Below the pieces are notes generated by a model. That model did not search any database and was not told where the DNA came from. It saw only the letters and a list, made by a program, of their open reading frames with translations. 64,000 nt of DNA from RBG-16-34-14 sp963727535 (GTDB lineage Bacteria; Bacteroidota; Ignavibacteria; Ignavibacteriales; Ignavibacteriaceae), in the NCBI GenBank assembly GCA_963727535.1, contig CAVSGR010000006.1, positions 1,178,001-1,242,000 of the forward strand, written 5' to 3'. The translations under genes and the position numbers were made by a program. Within the stretch, counting starts at the first letter, position 1. Each line of letters begins with the position of its first letter. Shown in pieces: positions 9,007-17,591 of the stretch.

Positions 9007-11109
9007 ATGAAAAGATTTTTTCATTTACTCATTTTATTGACGATATTTTCGTTTACGGGGGCATTTGCTCAAACGCTCACGTTAAATACTTTTGGGGTTA
9101 CTCATCGCGATGTTGATAGAGATACAGTCGATCATTATTTCGATAAGTCATACAATGGATTATTGAATGTTGGAAAAGAGACAAAAATGTATTTCAAAGC
9201 ATCAGTCGATGAAGGCGACTTAACAAGTCCGGTATGGAACATAATTGAAAAGCCATCAGGATCGGTTGCTGCTTTCGGTGCAACAAAAAATGTTGATGCT
9301 TCAACACAACTTATATCATTCATTCCCGATGTAGTTGGTGCATTTAAAATTTCTGTTACAAGTGGTGCAATGAGTGATACTTTAGCAATTAATTCAGCCT
9401 TGTACCTGGGTGTTAACAGTACGGCTCCAAATTGTATGACTTGCCATAACATCCCCCAGTGGGGAAACATTGGCGACCAATGGAAAACGACAAAGCATTC
9501 TCATACAGATAAAGATGGTTTTAATGGAATATTAAGCAGCCATTTTGGGAATAGTTGTTTAGAATGTCATTCCACAGGTTATTATGCAGGTGCAGATAAT
9601 AATGGGTTTGATGATTTTCCGTTTGTATTTCCGGGTTCATTATATGATGGTGTTTATGATTCTTTAACTACTCTTTATCCGGATGCAATGGCAAGAGCAA
9701 ACGTTCAGTGCGAAAGCTGCCATGGACCTGGAAGCGGACATAATGGATTAATTGAAGGTATATCTAAAACAGTATCAGCAGATAATTGTATGTGGTGTCA
9801 TGATTCCGGAGTACATGAGATATTTGGATATCAATGGAAACATTCAGGTCAGGATGCCTCAGAATTTGACGGACGCGGTTTTGAAGGCGGACACGCTAAA
9901 GGAGCTTACGTAATTTCTGCAGGGACAAGAAGTGGTTGTTCACCATGCCATAGTGGTGAAGGATTTATCGAGTGGGTTAAAGAGGGAAGACCTTTGGATG
10001 GCAGCAATTCACCAGCAGCTACTACAATACTTCCTGAAGCAACTAACATTTCTTGTGCAGTTTGCCACGATCCACATAGTGGAACAAACGAACATCAATT
10101 AAGAATAGCTAGCCTTACCACACTTGGAGATGGTACACCAGTCACTTTTGAAAAGTATGGCACAGGCTCACTATGTATGCAATGCCATAGAAGCCGTCGT
10201 AATGCTGCAACGTATGCGGATGATCCTGATAATGCAAGTACTCACTATGGTGCTCATCATGGCCCCGAAGCTGATTTGCTTTTAGGTGTGAACGCTCCCA
10301 ATTTCGGTATCCAATTTCCAAGCTCACCTCACGGAGTTGCAGTACTTCCCGGTGAAGATCATACTAATGCTTGTGTTAATTGCCATATGGCAGGTAATGA
10401 TGAAACACCGGCTGATGAAGCAAGTATTAAAGTTGTCGGTGGACACTCATGGAATATGAATGATCCTGAGGGACATGATAATGTTGCCGCATGTGCACCA
10501 TGTCATGGTGATTTTGGACCATCATTCAAAGATAAATTGTATTACATAAACGGTAATGCGGACCTTGACGGAAACGGTGTGGAAGAAGGTCTCCAGGTAG
10601 AAGTTAAAGGTTTATGGAATAAACTTGGTGCGTTGTTACCACAGAAAGATAGTGTAGTTGTGTTGACACCCGGAGATAGTACATTAACACCAGCGATTAC
10701 AAGAGGCGCTTATGTATATTTCTGGATTGAAGAAGACAGAAGTTGGGGTATTCATAACCCGGCTTACGCTGTTTCTTTATTGAAAGCTGCTATTGAACAG
10801 CTTGGCGGTGTTGTTGCTGTAGAGTACCCTAAGGATAATATGCCTGAGGAATATAAATTAGCACAGAATTATCCAAACCCGTTCAACCCATCAACTACAA
10901 TTGAATATACAGTACCTGAATACTCAAATGTAACGATTACGATTTACGATGCATTAGGAAAACAGGTAGAACAATTATACAGCGGTGAAAAAGCTGCAGG
11001 TACATATTCGTTACAATGGAATGCCTCAAACTATTCATCTGGAATTTATTTCTACAGACTGAGTACAGAGAAATTTGTTCAGGTAAAGAAAATGTTATTA
11101 CTCAAATAA
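9007..11109 (+). CDS. Nine-haem cytochrome c with T9SS C-terminal sorting domain
   Basis: Signal peptide (cleavage near FAQ at 22) followed by an immunoglobulin-like region (about 25-135) without cysteines. Then come nine CxxCH motifs between residues about 140 and 500: CMTCH, CLECH, CESCH, CMWCH, CSPCH, CAVCH, CMQCH, CVNCH, CAPCH. The last roughly 85 residues are a type A T9SS sorting domain (LAQNYPNPFNPSTTIEY ... GIYFYRLST ... KKMLLLK), so the cytochrome is predicted to be exported across the outer membrane and placed on the cell surface. With the downstream porin and two further multihaem cytochromes it suggests electron exchange with an extracellular partner. The terminator at 11130 separates it from the porin, so co-transcription is not certain. 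Confidence 0.9.
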   Translation: MKRFFHLLILLTIFSFTGAFAQTLTLNTFGVTHRDVDRDTVDHYFDKSYNGLLNVGKETKMYFKASVDEGDLTSPVWNIIEKPSGSVAAFGATKNVDASTQLISFIPDVVGAFKISVTSGAMSDTLAINSALYLGVNSTAPNCMTCHNIPQWGNIGDQWKTTKHSHTDKDGFNGILSSHFGNSCLECHSTGYYAGADNNGFDDFPFVFPGSLYDGVYDSLTTLYPDAMARANVQCESCHGPGSGHNGLIEGISKTVSADNCMWCHDSGVHEIFGYQWKHSGQDASEFDGRGFEGGHAKGAYVISAGTRSGCSPCHSGEGFIEWVKEGRPLDGSNSPAATTILPEATNISCAVCHDPHSGTNEHQLRIASLTTLGDGTPVTFEKYGTGSLCMQCHRSRRNAATYADDPDNASTHYGAHHGPEADLLLGVNAPNFGIQFPSSPHGVAVLPGEDHTNACVNCHMAGNDETPADEASIKVVGGHSWNMNDPEGHDNVAACAPCHGDFGPSFKDKLYYINGNADLDGNGVEEGLQVEVKGLWNKLGALLPQKDSVVVLTPGDSTLTPAITRGAYVYFWIEEDRSWGIHNPAYAVSLLKAAIEQLGGVVAVEYPKDNMPEEYKLAQNYPNPFNPSTTIEYTVPEYSNVTITIYDALGKQVEQLYSGEKAAGTYSLQWNASNYSSGIYFYRLSTEKFVQVKKMLLLK

Positions 11110-11129
11110 GTTCTTGGTTAAGAAAAAGG

Positions 11130-11145
11130 CTGCCGGAAACGGCAG
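11130..11145 (+). terminator. Intrinsic terminator after the nine-haem cytochrome
   Basis: CTGCCG, loop GAAA, CGGCAG, then TCTTTTTCTT. A short stable stem with a GNRA-type loop and a T-rich tail, about 20 nt after the stop. Confidence 0.88.
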
Positions 11146-11591
11146 TCTTTTTCTTATAAATTTGTTCTTTGATGATAATTGTTCGGGAGCCAGAGGAAAA
11201 GTCTTTACAAGATGTGAAATTCTTGTAATTAAGAACCCGGTTTCTCGTTTTCTTAAACTTGAGATTGCGGAAGTTGAGATTTGATTAGAAAATGTAAGTA
11301 TTTAGCTGGTTTGTTTTTTGTGCGGAAAACTTCCGAGAGTTTTAGTGAGAGAAAGAGAAAACAGGAACAGACTTTTAGAAATAAAAAAATAACTGAAAGA
11401 ATTTTCAGAGGAGAGCTCCCCGGCAGTTGAAATGATTACTGAGGAGCTCTCTTTTTGTTTAAAACATATTTGTAACTTGAAGAGTTTTTTTACAGATAAA
11501 AATTTTACTATCAAACTTTGTTATTTTGCAATTCAAAAAAGATTAAGGAAATAAAATCCAATAATTAATTCATTATTCTGAAGTATATGGG
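11146..11591. other. Gene-free 446-nt region between cytochrome and porin genes
   Basis: No convincing protein gene on either strand. It contains small imperfect hairpins (for example CGGAA-AAC-TTCCG near 11321) and ends in a strong inverted repeat with a T-run at 11411-11451. This could be a small RNA with its terminator, or the leader of the porin gene with an attenuator. I cannot tell which. Confidence 0.4.
11411..11451 (+). terminator. Strong inverted repeat with T-run, terminator or attenuator upstream of the porin
   Basis: GAGAGCTCC (11411-11419) pairs perfectly with GGAGCTCTC (11443-11451), and TTTTTG follows directly. It lies about 140 nt upstream of the porin start and about 300 nt after the previous gene, which already has its own terminator. 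It must therefore end some other transcript or attenuate the porin operon. Confidence 0.7.
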
Positions 11592-12875
11592 ATGAAAAAA
11601 TTACTATTTATTGTAAGCCTTTTTATTGGACTCACAACATATCTGTTCCCTCAGAATCTTAATGGTCGTTTTACCAGCGCAGTTTATTCATTTGAACGTT
11701 TCGATACAGTAAACAATTCAAACACTTATGCGCGGACCTACCAAATGTTATATCTTACATTTGGAAAAGACAATGTGTCATTAAAAAGTTATTTAAATCT
11801 GGAGGGGGACGTAAGTCAAAGCCAGACGTACGATCCGAGATTAAGATTCTATAATCTATATGTTGATGTAAAAAACCTGTTTGATGTTGTATACGTTAAA
11901 CTTGGCAGGCAACCTCTTTTCAGCGGAATCGGCGGAGGTGTTTTCGATGGTATGACTCTTGGTTTTAAATATGCTGGATTTGATGTGAATGGATATTACG
12001 GCGGGAATGTTCCTGCGTATCAAAAATTAAATTTTACAGATGATTTAGGTAACGATTTTGTTGCGGGTGGAAAGGTTAATTATTATCCCGACAAAGATAC
12101 CAGGTTGGCTCTAAAATACTTTAATCAAAGTTTTAAGACCACATCCTATACCACAACAAGATTAAGCCCTGATTTAGAAACAAATCCTAACTATATAGTA
12201 GATAACAATTCGGAACAGTACCAGTATATTACGGCTGAAGTTTCACACGATGAATTAAACACCTTCAGGTTAGATACAAAACTTGATTATGATTTAAACT
12301 TCGCTATGATTTCAAAATTTGAGGTGTTTGGACGTTACCAGGAGATTGAAAATTTAGGAATCGATGCTTATTACAATTTCCGCCAGCCTAAGATAAGATA
12401 CAATTCTATCTTTTCCGTTTTTGATTTTCAAAATTCCCAGGAAATTGAAATCGGCGCCGATTACCTGATTGATAAAACTTATAAAGTGATTGGTAAGTTT
12501 GGTAATGTTATGTATACGGATGAAAGTTCTCAAAGAGTATCAGTAGGATTTTCTACACCGTGGGGAACTTTAATGGGAAGAAAAACTTTTGGTTATGCCG
12601 GTGAATTGAATTCACTTTCGATTTATACGGCAAAGACAATTTGTGAGGGTCTTTTAACTCCAAACTTAAGTCTTGCATATACAAATTATAAGTTATCATC
12701 TGATGATGTTCTAAATAATATGGTTACAGTATTATTAGGATTAAACTACCGTCCGTGGAGAACATTATCGTTTGATGCCCAGGGACAGTATCTACATAAT
12801 AAAATCTATAATGATGATTTCCGTTTGTTACTAAAATTAAATTTCTGGTTCAACGTAAACTTTCAGAAAATTTAA
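11592..12875 (+). CDS. Outer-membrane beta-barrel (porin-like) of a cytochrome conduit
   Basis: A 427-aa protein with a signal peptide (hydrophobic 4-18, Gln after the likely cleavage near 20) and a long series of alternating polar/aromatic beta-strands (for example NSNTYARTYQMLYLTF, DVVYVKLGRQPLF), ending in an NFWFNVNFQKI-type terminal strand. No cysteines bind haem. I recognise no named family. Its place 3 nt before a 14-haem cytochrome and next to a lipoprotein cytochrome fits the porin of a porin-cytochrome conduit (compare MtrB, PioB and ExtB by role, not by visible sequence similarity). Function is inferred from context and fold pattern. Confidence 0.75.
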   Translation: MKKLLFIVSLFIGLTTYLFPQNLNGRFTSAVYSFERFDTVNNSNTYARTYQMLYLTFGKDNVSLKSYLNLEGDVSQSQTYDPRLRFYNLYVDVKNLFDVVYVKLGRQPLFSGIGGGVFDGMTLGFKYAGFDVNGYYGGNVPAYQKLNFTDDLGNDFVAGGKVNYYPDKDTRLALKYFNQSFKTTSYTTTRLSPDLETNPNYIVDNNSEQYQYITAEVSHDELNTFRLDTKLDYDLNFAMISKFEVFGRYQEIENLGIDAYYNFRQPKIRYNSIFSVFDFQNSQEIEIGADYLIDKTYKVIGKFGNVMYTDESSQRVSVGFSTPWGTLMGRKTFGYAGELNSLSIYTAKTICEGLLTPNLSLAYTNYKLSSDDVLNNMVTVLLGLNYRPWRTLSFDAQGQYLHNKIYNDDFRLLLKLNFWFNVNFQKI

Positions 12876-12878
12876 GCT

Positions 12879-14084
12879 ATGAAAGAAAAGTATATCCATT
12901 TAATTGTTTCACTTGGCGCAATTTTATTTCTAACTCTCACAGCGTTTGATAGTCAAGCTGAAAGCCCGGACGGGAAGATCAAAAGCAATCGTGATCTTAT
13001 TAATTTTTCACATTCTTTGCATGCTGATTTAGCAGAATGTGCTGATTGCCATTCCAAGGTACCTGAAAGTACTTCGTTAAATGATCGATTACTTCCTGAT
13101 CATAGTAATTGTGGGAATTGTCATGAAGTTGATAATGAAGATCAGTGCAGCACTTGCCATAAGAATGAAGTGTATGAACCTTTAATTCAGACAAAATCGA
13201 AATTAATCTTTAATCATAAAGATCACTTAGCTAAAGGGCTTGAATGCGAAAGCTGTCATAAAGATTTTAAGACAGTTGGCTATAGTGATGAAGCTGCACA
13301 AAAAGTTCCGCCTATGGAAACGTGTGCAAGTTGCCATAGTCCTGAAAATGCTGGTCCTGGTTTCTGCGAGAATTGTCATATTTCAACAGCAGGTTTAATC
13401 CCGCAAAATCATACCAATGTGGATTTCATGCGCGAGCATAAGTTTCTTGCCCAGTCAGCAAATGCAAATTGTACAATGTGCCATAGTAACTCTACCTGCG
13501 AAGAATGCCATGTTTCGACCAATACACTAACAGAAACAAATAAAGCAGATAATTTTTATCAACCTTATATGCCAAGCCAATCTACAGACGGGCATAAACA
13601 GCAAATAATAAGCAGAGTTCATGAACTTGATTACAGGTTTAACCACGGAATAGATGCAAATCTAAAAATGTCTGAATGTCAGTCATGTCACCAGGTAGAA
13701 ACTTTCTGTGCAAATTGTCATCAGTCGGATGCTGCTGATTTTTCATTAGGCGGTGTGGCTCCTATGTCTCATCTAAAAGCTGATTTTACAACTATGGGAG
13801 TTGGAAGCGGTGGAGGTGAACACTCAATATTAGCCAGGAGAGATATTGAAAGTTGTGCTGCGTGCCATGATGTACAAGGCGGAGATCCGACATGTATAAA
13901 ATGTCATTTAGATAGTGATGGAATTCAAAATACTGATCCTAAGACTCATTCGGTAAGATTTATGAGAGACGATCATGGCGATTGGCATGAGAACGCCGGA
14001 TCAATTTGTTATAATTGTCATACAAGTGCATCACCTATGTCTCAAAAGACAGATGGATTTTGCAATTATTGTCATACTCATTAA
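12879..14084 (+). CDS. Fourteen-haem periplasmic or secreted cytochrome c
   Basis: Signal peptide (residues about 5-27, ending SQAES) then 14 CxxCH motifs with almost no other structure: CADCH, CGNCH, CSTCH, CESCH, CASCH, CENCH, CTMCH, CEECH, CQSCH, CANCH, CAACH, CIKCH, CYNCH, CNYCH. Many extra His residues (FSHSLHADL, FNHKDHL, FNHGID) could be distal haem ligands, as in NrfB/MtrA-type wires. There is no T9SS domain and no lipobox, so it is soluble or bound in the barrel. It starts 3 nt after the porin stop and is followed 27 nt later by a lipoprotein cytochrome, one operon. The likely role is electron wire through or along the porin (inference). Confidence 0.87.
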   Translation: MKEKYIHLIVSLGAILFLTLTAFDSQAESPDGKIKSNRDLINFSHSLHADLAECADCHSKVPESTSLNDRLLPDHSNCGNCHEVDNEDQCSTCHKNEVYEPLIQTKSKLIFNHKDHLAKGLECESCHKDFKTVGYSDEAAQKVPPMETCASCHSPENAGPGFCENCHISTAGLIPQNHTNVDFMREHKFLAQSANANCTMCHSNSTCEECHVSTNTLTETNKADNFYQPYMPSQSTDGHKQQIISRVHELDYRFNHGIDANLKMSECQSCHQVETFCANCHQSDAADFSLGGVAPMSHLKADFTTMGVGSGGGEHSILARRDIESCAACHDVQGGDPTCIKCHLDSDGIQNTDPKTHSVRFMRDDHGDWHENAGSICYNCHTSASPMSQKTDGFCNYCHTH

Positions 14085-14111
14085 TAAAATTAAGATTATC
14101 ATTGGACTAAA

Positions 14112-14972
14112 ATGAAATTAATCTATTCAATATTAACGCTGATTTCATTAGCAGTATTATTAGTAAGCTGCAGCGATCTTGTTGATCCTGCACCACCTTC
14201 TGCGCCGGTACTTTCAATTCATAAAACCGGAATACTCGATAAAAATTCATCTGACTTTCATGGTAAATTAGTGCGTGCCAACGGCTGGAGCATGAGTGCT
14301 TGTATAAGATGTCATGGGTCGGATTATAAAGGAGGGACTGCTGATAAAAGTTGTTTTAAGTGTCATACTCAGGCAAACGGTCCTGAAGCTTGTAACACAT
14401 GCCATGGCAATTTTAACGATCCAACGATGATTGCACCCCCACGGGATGTAAGTGGGAATACAAGCACCGGTTCCTTAGGTGTAGGCGCTCACAATCAACA
14501 TTTATATACAAATGAATTAGGCAGCGATATAGAATGTTCAACCTGTCACAAGGTACCTAAGAATTATCTGGATGCAGGTCATATGGATTCTGATTTACCG
14601 GCTGAAGTTATGTTCAGCAATCTTGCTATCACAAATATTGCATCTAACGCCAGTTATGATCATTCAACCGGCACCTGTTCAAATACTTATTGTCACGGTA
14701 ATTTTGAATTCTCAAAAGATTCTTCTGATTTGCAATTTATGTATACTGAAGACAAAATGGTTGGAAACAATATGGATGTGGTTTTTAATAAAGTAGATGG
14801 CTCGCAAGCTGAGTGCGGCAGTTGTCACGGTCTTCCTCCAAAAGGTCACATTGAATCTGCTCTGAGTAATTGTGGTAATGTTGGATGTCATATAGGAATA
14901 GTAGATGCGGAAGGCAATATTATAGACAAAGAAAAACATATTAATGGCAAGAAGAACGTTAGGGGTAACTAA
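14112..14972 (+). CDS. Seven-haem lipoprotein cytochrome c with CxxxxCH motifs
   Basis: Lipoprotein signal peptide with lipobox LVSC (Cys20). Five standard CxxCH motifs (CIRCH, CFKCH, CNTCH, CSTCH, CGSCH) and two of the longer CxxxxCH form (CSNTYCH and CGNVGCH), the mix known from Geobacter CxxxxCH-CxxCH domain cytochromes. It is predicted to be anchored to the outer membrane by its lipid and to exchange electrons with the 14-haem cytochrome encoded just upstream. It is the last gene of the operon, with a terminator 23 nt after the stop. Confidence 0.87.
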   Translation: MKLIYSILTLISLAVLLVSCSDLVDPAPPSAPVLSIHKTGILDKNSSDFHGKLVRANGWSMSACIRCHGSDYKGGTADKSCFKCHTQANGPEACNTCHGNFNDPTMIAPPRDVSGNTSTGSLGVGAHNQHLYTNELGSDIECSTCHKVPKNYLDAGHMDSDLPAEVMFSNLAITNIASNASYDHSTGTCSNTYCHGNFEFSKDSSDLQFMYTEDKMVGNNMDVVFNKVDGSQAECGSCHGLPPKGHIESALSNCGNVGCHIGIVDAEGNIIDKEKHINGKKNVRGN

Positions 14973-14994
14973 GAAAAACAAAATTTTAAGAAGG

Positions 14995-15023
14995 AAAAGC
15001 CTTTCAGTTATTGGAAGGCTTTT
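14995..15023 (+). terminator. Intrinsic terminator of the porin-cytochrome operon
   Basis: AAAAGCCTT pairs with AAGGCTTTT across an 11-nt loop and a T-run follows. It sits between the lipoprotein cytochrome and the Rrf2 regulator. Confidence 0.88.
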
Positions 15024-15077
15024 TTGTTTTTAAAGGCTTGATAAGCAACAAATTTACCAAAAAATTTTCTAAGGGTA

Positions 15078-15106
15078 TTGACAAATAAATCTATAATATT
15101 TATCTT
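15078..15106 (+). promoter_or_regulatory. Promoter of the Rrf2 regulator gene
   Basis: TTGACA at 15078-15083, 17-nt spacer, TATCTT at 15101-15106. The predicted transcription start falls inside the operator palindrome at 15107-15130, an arrangement expected for autorepression. The 5' leader would be only about 20 nt. Confidence 0.7.
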
Positions 15107-15130
15107 TAATCAGATAAAAAAATCTGATTA
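15107..15130. promoter_or_regulatory. Operator palindrome upstream of the Rrf2 regulator
   Basis: Perfect 24-bp palindrome: TAATCAGAT, six A, ATCTGATTA. It lies directly after the -10 element and 3 nt before the start codon. A related site with the same 6-nt spacer precedes the next gene (15583-15604). It is the probable binding site of the regulator itself. Confidence 0.75.
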
Positions 15131-15133
15131 TAA

Positions 15134-15565
15134 ATGACAGTTATATTTTCCAAAAAATGCGAATACGGTTTACAAGCAGTACTTCACTTATCGACTTATG
15201 ATAAAGGTGCAATAGTATCTGCAGATGACATTGCAAAGAAACTTTCTATACCAAAGGAATTTGTTTCTAAAATTCTGCAAAGCTTAACTGAGAACGGAAT
15301 TATTTCATCAAAGAAAGGAAAGGCAGGAGGATTTTCTCTAGCACGCGATCCTAAAAAAATAAAATTGATTGACATTGTTGCTTCAATTGATGGGTTAGAT
15401 GTTTTTAGCAATTGTGTCCTGGGGTTTCCAAGTTGCAGCCCGGCAAATCCATGCCCGTTGCATGAAAAGTGGGGAACACTTCGAACAGAAGCGTATAACA
15501 TGCTTAGTGAAGATACGATTGATACTTTCAGAGAAAAAACATTAAAGAAGGTAGCAGCTATTTAA
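15134..15565 (+). CDS. Rrf2-family Fe-S regulator, NsrR-like
   Basis: The 143-aa protein has the Rrf2 winged helix (residues about 1-80; KKCEYGLQAVLHLS, IPKEFVSKILQSL, GKAGGFSLAR) and three cysteines C94, C101 and C107 spaced to bind an Fe-S cluster, as in IscR and NsrR. No isc/suf genes are nearby; instead the next genes are a membrane ferredoxin, the RIC repair protein and quinol NO reductase, so a nitric-oxide-sensing NsrR-type role is most likely (inference). Palindromes in front of this gene and of the next suggest repression of both. The symbol is left blank because IscR-like or other Rrf2 roles are not excluded. Confidence 0.85.
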   Translation: MTVIFSKKCEYGLQAVLHLSTYDKGAIVSADDIAKKLSIPKEFVSKILQSLTENGIISSKKGKAGGFSLARDPKKIKLIDIVASIDGLDVFSNCVLGFPSCSPANPCPLHEKWGTLRTEAYNMLSEDTIDTFREKTLKKVAAI

Positions 15566-15582
15566 CTATTTTTTTAATTATA

Positions 15583-15604
15583 AATCAGATAAAATTATCC
15601 GAAT
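15583..15604. promoter_or_regulatory. Second Rrf2-type operator
   Basis: AATCAGAT, AAAATT, ATCCGAAT: the left half-site is identical to that at 15108-15115 and the right half matches six of eight positions, with the same 6-nt spacer. It lies 7 nt before the start codon of the membrane ferredoxin gene. Confidence 0.65.
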
Positions 15605-15611
15605 ATAAAAA

Positions 15612-16643
15612 ATGAAAAAGAAAATACTAAGAAATAAAGAAAAACCAGTTCAGAAATATAGATTTATTGTTCAAACACTTTTTCTGTTACTCTGTGTATG
15701 GATTGGTGTTGAAATGTATTTATTCATTCACTTTCTCCAATCCGGTGGCACAACAAATTTTTATTATAGACCTCCCGGCGTAGAAGGATTCCTTCCTATT
15801 AGTTCTATGATGAGCTTTTATTTGTTTGTAACAACAGGACAAATTCATCCGGCACATCCAGCGGGAATGTTCATTTTTCTTGCAATTATTTTGATGTCTC
15901 TTGTTTTTGGAAAATCATTTTGCAGTTGGCTTTGCCCGATAGGTTACATCTCTGAACTTATTGGTGATTTTGGCGAAAAAATTTTTAAGAGAAAAATAAA
16001 ACTTCCCAAATTTCTCGATTACCCTCTAAGAAGTATTAAATATTTACTGCTCGGATTCCTTTTTTACGCAGTATTCTTTATGATGAATACTATTGCAGTG
16101 AAATCTTTTCTTGATAGTCCTTATAATCTTGTTTCAGATATAAAGATGTATTTTTTCTTTGCCGACATTTCAAGATTGGCATTGATAATAATATCTGTTC
16201 TATTCCTTTTTTCTATTGTTATAAGAAATTTTTGGTGCAGATATTTGTGTCCTTACGGCGCTTTACTTGGTTTGCTTAATTTCCTTAGTCCGACAAAGGT
16301 TAAAAGAAATCCGGTAAGTTGCATTGATTGCGGTCTTTGTAACAAAGCCTGTCCTTCATTTATAAAAGTGGATAAAGTTAGAACAGTTTTGTCGGATGAA
16401 TGTACATCCTGCTTTAACTGCATTGACGCTTGTCCTGTAGCAGATACGCTCGATCTGAAAACGATTGGTCCTGTCAAAAAGAAAATCAATAAGAGATATG
16501 CAGCAATAGCAATTGTTTCAATATTTCTGATTGTGACCGGGATAGGAATGTTTTCAGGAAACTGGAACAATAAAATTTCAAAAGAAGAATATCTTATACT
16601 TTATCAGGAATATGAACAGTTACGGACATCCGACAGGGACTGA
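15612..16643 (+). CDS. NapH/NosR-like membrane 4Fe-4S protein
   Basis: The 343-aa membrane protein has two cysteine boxes beside membrane helices, FCSWLCP (residues about 106-112) and WCRYLCP (about 208-214), and a soluble segment with two 4Fe-4S ferredoxin motifs (CIDCGLCNKACP and CTSCFNCIDACP, about 238-275). One more helix and a short tail follow. This is the arrangement of NapH, NosR C-terminal and CcoG-type proteins that pass electrons across the membrane. It follows the Rrf2 gene with its own operator copy. The partner enzyme is not clear: a link to NO reduction or Fe-S repair downstream is inferred from position only. Confidence 0.8.
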   Translation: MKKKILRNKEKPVQKYRFIVQTLFLLLCVWIGVEMYLFIHFLQSGGTTNFYYRPPGVEGFLPISSMMSFYLFVTTGQIHPAHPAGMFIFLAIILMSLVFGKSFCSWLCPIGYISELIGDFGEKIFKRKIKLPKFLDYPLRSIKYLLLGFLFYAVFFMMNTIAVKSFLDSPYNLVSDIKMYFFFADISRLALIIISVLFLFSIVIRNFWCRYLCPYGALLGLLNFLSPTKVKRNPVSCIDCGLCNKACPSFIKVDKVRTVLSDECTSCFNCIDACPVADTLDLKTIGPVKKKINKRYAAIAIVSIFLIVTGIGMFSGNWNNKISKEEYLILYQEYEQLRTSDRD

Positions 16644-16710
16644 AGCTGTAAAGAAGTTTAATGAGAAAGCAAATATTCAAGTGAAACCCAAATCAAAAAA
16701 GATTTTGTTG

Positions 16711-16774
16711 TCACACTGAGCCTGTCGAAGTGTGACTTGTTGATCTTGTCAGTCTTCGACAAGCTCAGACTGAC
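16711..16774. repeat. Two-hairpin dispersed repeat (CTGAGCCTGTCGAAG type)
   Basis: TCACACT (16711-16717) pairs with AGTGTGA (16729-16735), and GTCAGTCT (16748-16755) pairs with AGACTGAC (16767-16774). The loops of the two hairpins are complementary to each other except for one base (GAGCCTGTCGA against TCGACAAGCTC). This REP-pair layout lies between the membrane ferredoxin and RIC genes; a degenerate half copy is at 8187-8210. Confidence 0.8.
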
Positions 16775-16833
16775 AGATAGGGTATTAATAAATAAGATTA
16801 GAAAAATATTTTACATAAGAAGGAGTAATAAAA

Positions 16834-17574
16834 ATGGTAACTGAAAACCATGAAATCACAAATCTCACATTATCCGAAATAGTGAAAGATAATTTTCACA
16901 CAGCAGCAGTATTTGAAAAATATAATTTGGATTTTTGTTGTAATGGAAAAAGGACTCTTGCTGATGCTTGCACAGAAAAGGGAATGGACCCTGGAAATAT
17001 TATTACTGAGATTGAAAATCTAAATCCTTCCGAGGCAAAAGAAGAAATAAGACCTAATGATTGGGGACTTGATTTCCTGATTTCTTATATTATAAATAAC
17101 CATCACAGTTATGTTAACAGGATGCTTCCTGTCATATCAGCCCACACACAAAAGGTTGCATCAAAGCACGGCGAAAATCATCCTGAAACAAAAAAGATCG
17201 CGGAGATTTTCGCTTCAATAAATGTTGAAATGAAGCATCATATGATGAAAGAAGAAAGAATTCTTTTTCCTCATATTATCAAGCTTGTCGGGTTATCGAA
17301 CAATGGGAGCGGGGAAGGTACGCCTTACTTCGGAACAATAAAAAATCCTATTGCAATGATGGAAACAGAACATCAATCAGCGGGGGATGGAATGTCTGAG
17401 ATAAAAAATCTTACTAATAACTATACTCCCCCTGATGATGCGTGTGAGACTTATAAAATTTCTTTCAAAGAATTAAGAGAATTCGAAGAAGATCTTCATA
17501 AGCATGTTCATCTTGAGAATAATATTCTTTTCCCCAAGGCGATAAAGCTTGAAGAATCTTTATTCGGCGAATAA
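16834..17574 (+). CDS. ric: RIC/ScdA di-iron Fe-S cluster repair protein
   Basis: Repairs iron-sulfur clusters damaged by nitric oxide or oxidants. The N-terminal ScdA_N (DUF542) domain spans residues about 8-65 with the conserved DFCCNGKRTL, and the C-terminal hemerythrin-like four-helix domain (about 85-246) has the di-iron His and Glu residues in HHSYV, HHMMKEERILFP, MMETEHQSAG and HKHVHLENNILFP. The 246-aa length is normal. A strong AGAAGGAG sequence precedes the ATG. Next to an NsrR-like regulator and NO reductase it clearly belongs to a nitrosative-stress block. Confidence 0.93.
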   Translation: MVTENHEITNLTLSEIVKDNFHTAAVFEKYNLDFCCNGKRTLADACTEKGMDPGNIITEIENLNPSEAKEEIRPNDWGLDFLISYIINNHHSYVNRMLPVISAHTQKVASKHGENHPETKKIAEIFASINVEMKHHMMKEERILFPHIIKLVGLSNNGSGEGTPYFGTIKNPIAMMETEHQSAGDGMSEIKNLTNNYTPPDDACETYKISFKELREFEEDLHKHVHLENNILFPKAIKLEESLFGE

Positions 17575-17591
17575 ACAAAAAATTAATGAAA

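Noticed and set aside
11302..11514. A 70-aa minus-strand frame upstream of the porin
   Set aside because: No ribosome site, no family pattern, and it covers the inverted repeat at 11411-11451.
16834..17574. A third Rrf2 operator upstream of ric
   Set aside because: AATAAGAT at 16791-16798 resembles one half-site, but the partner half matches poorly, so it is not called.
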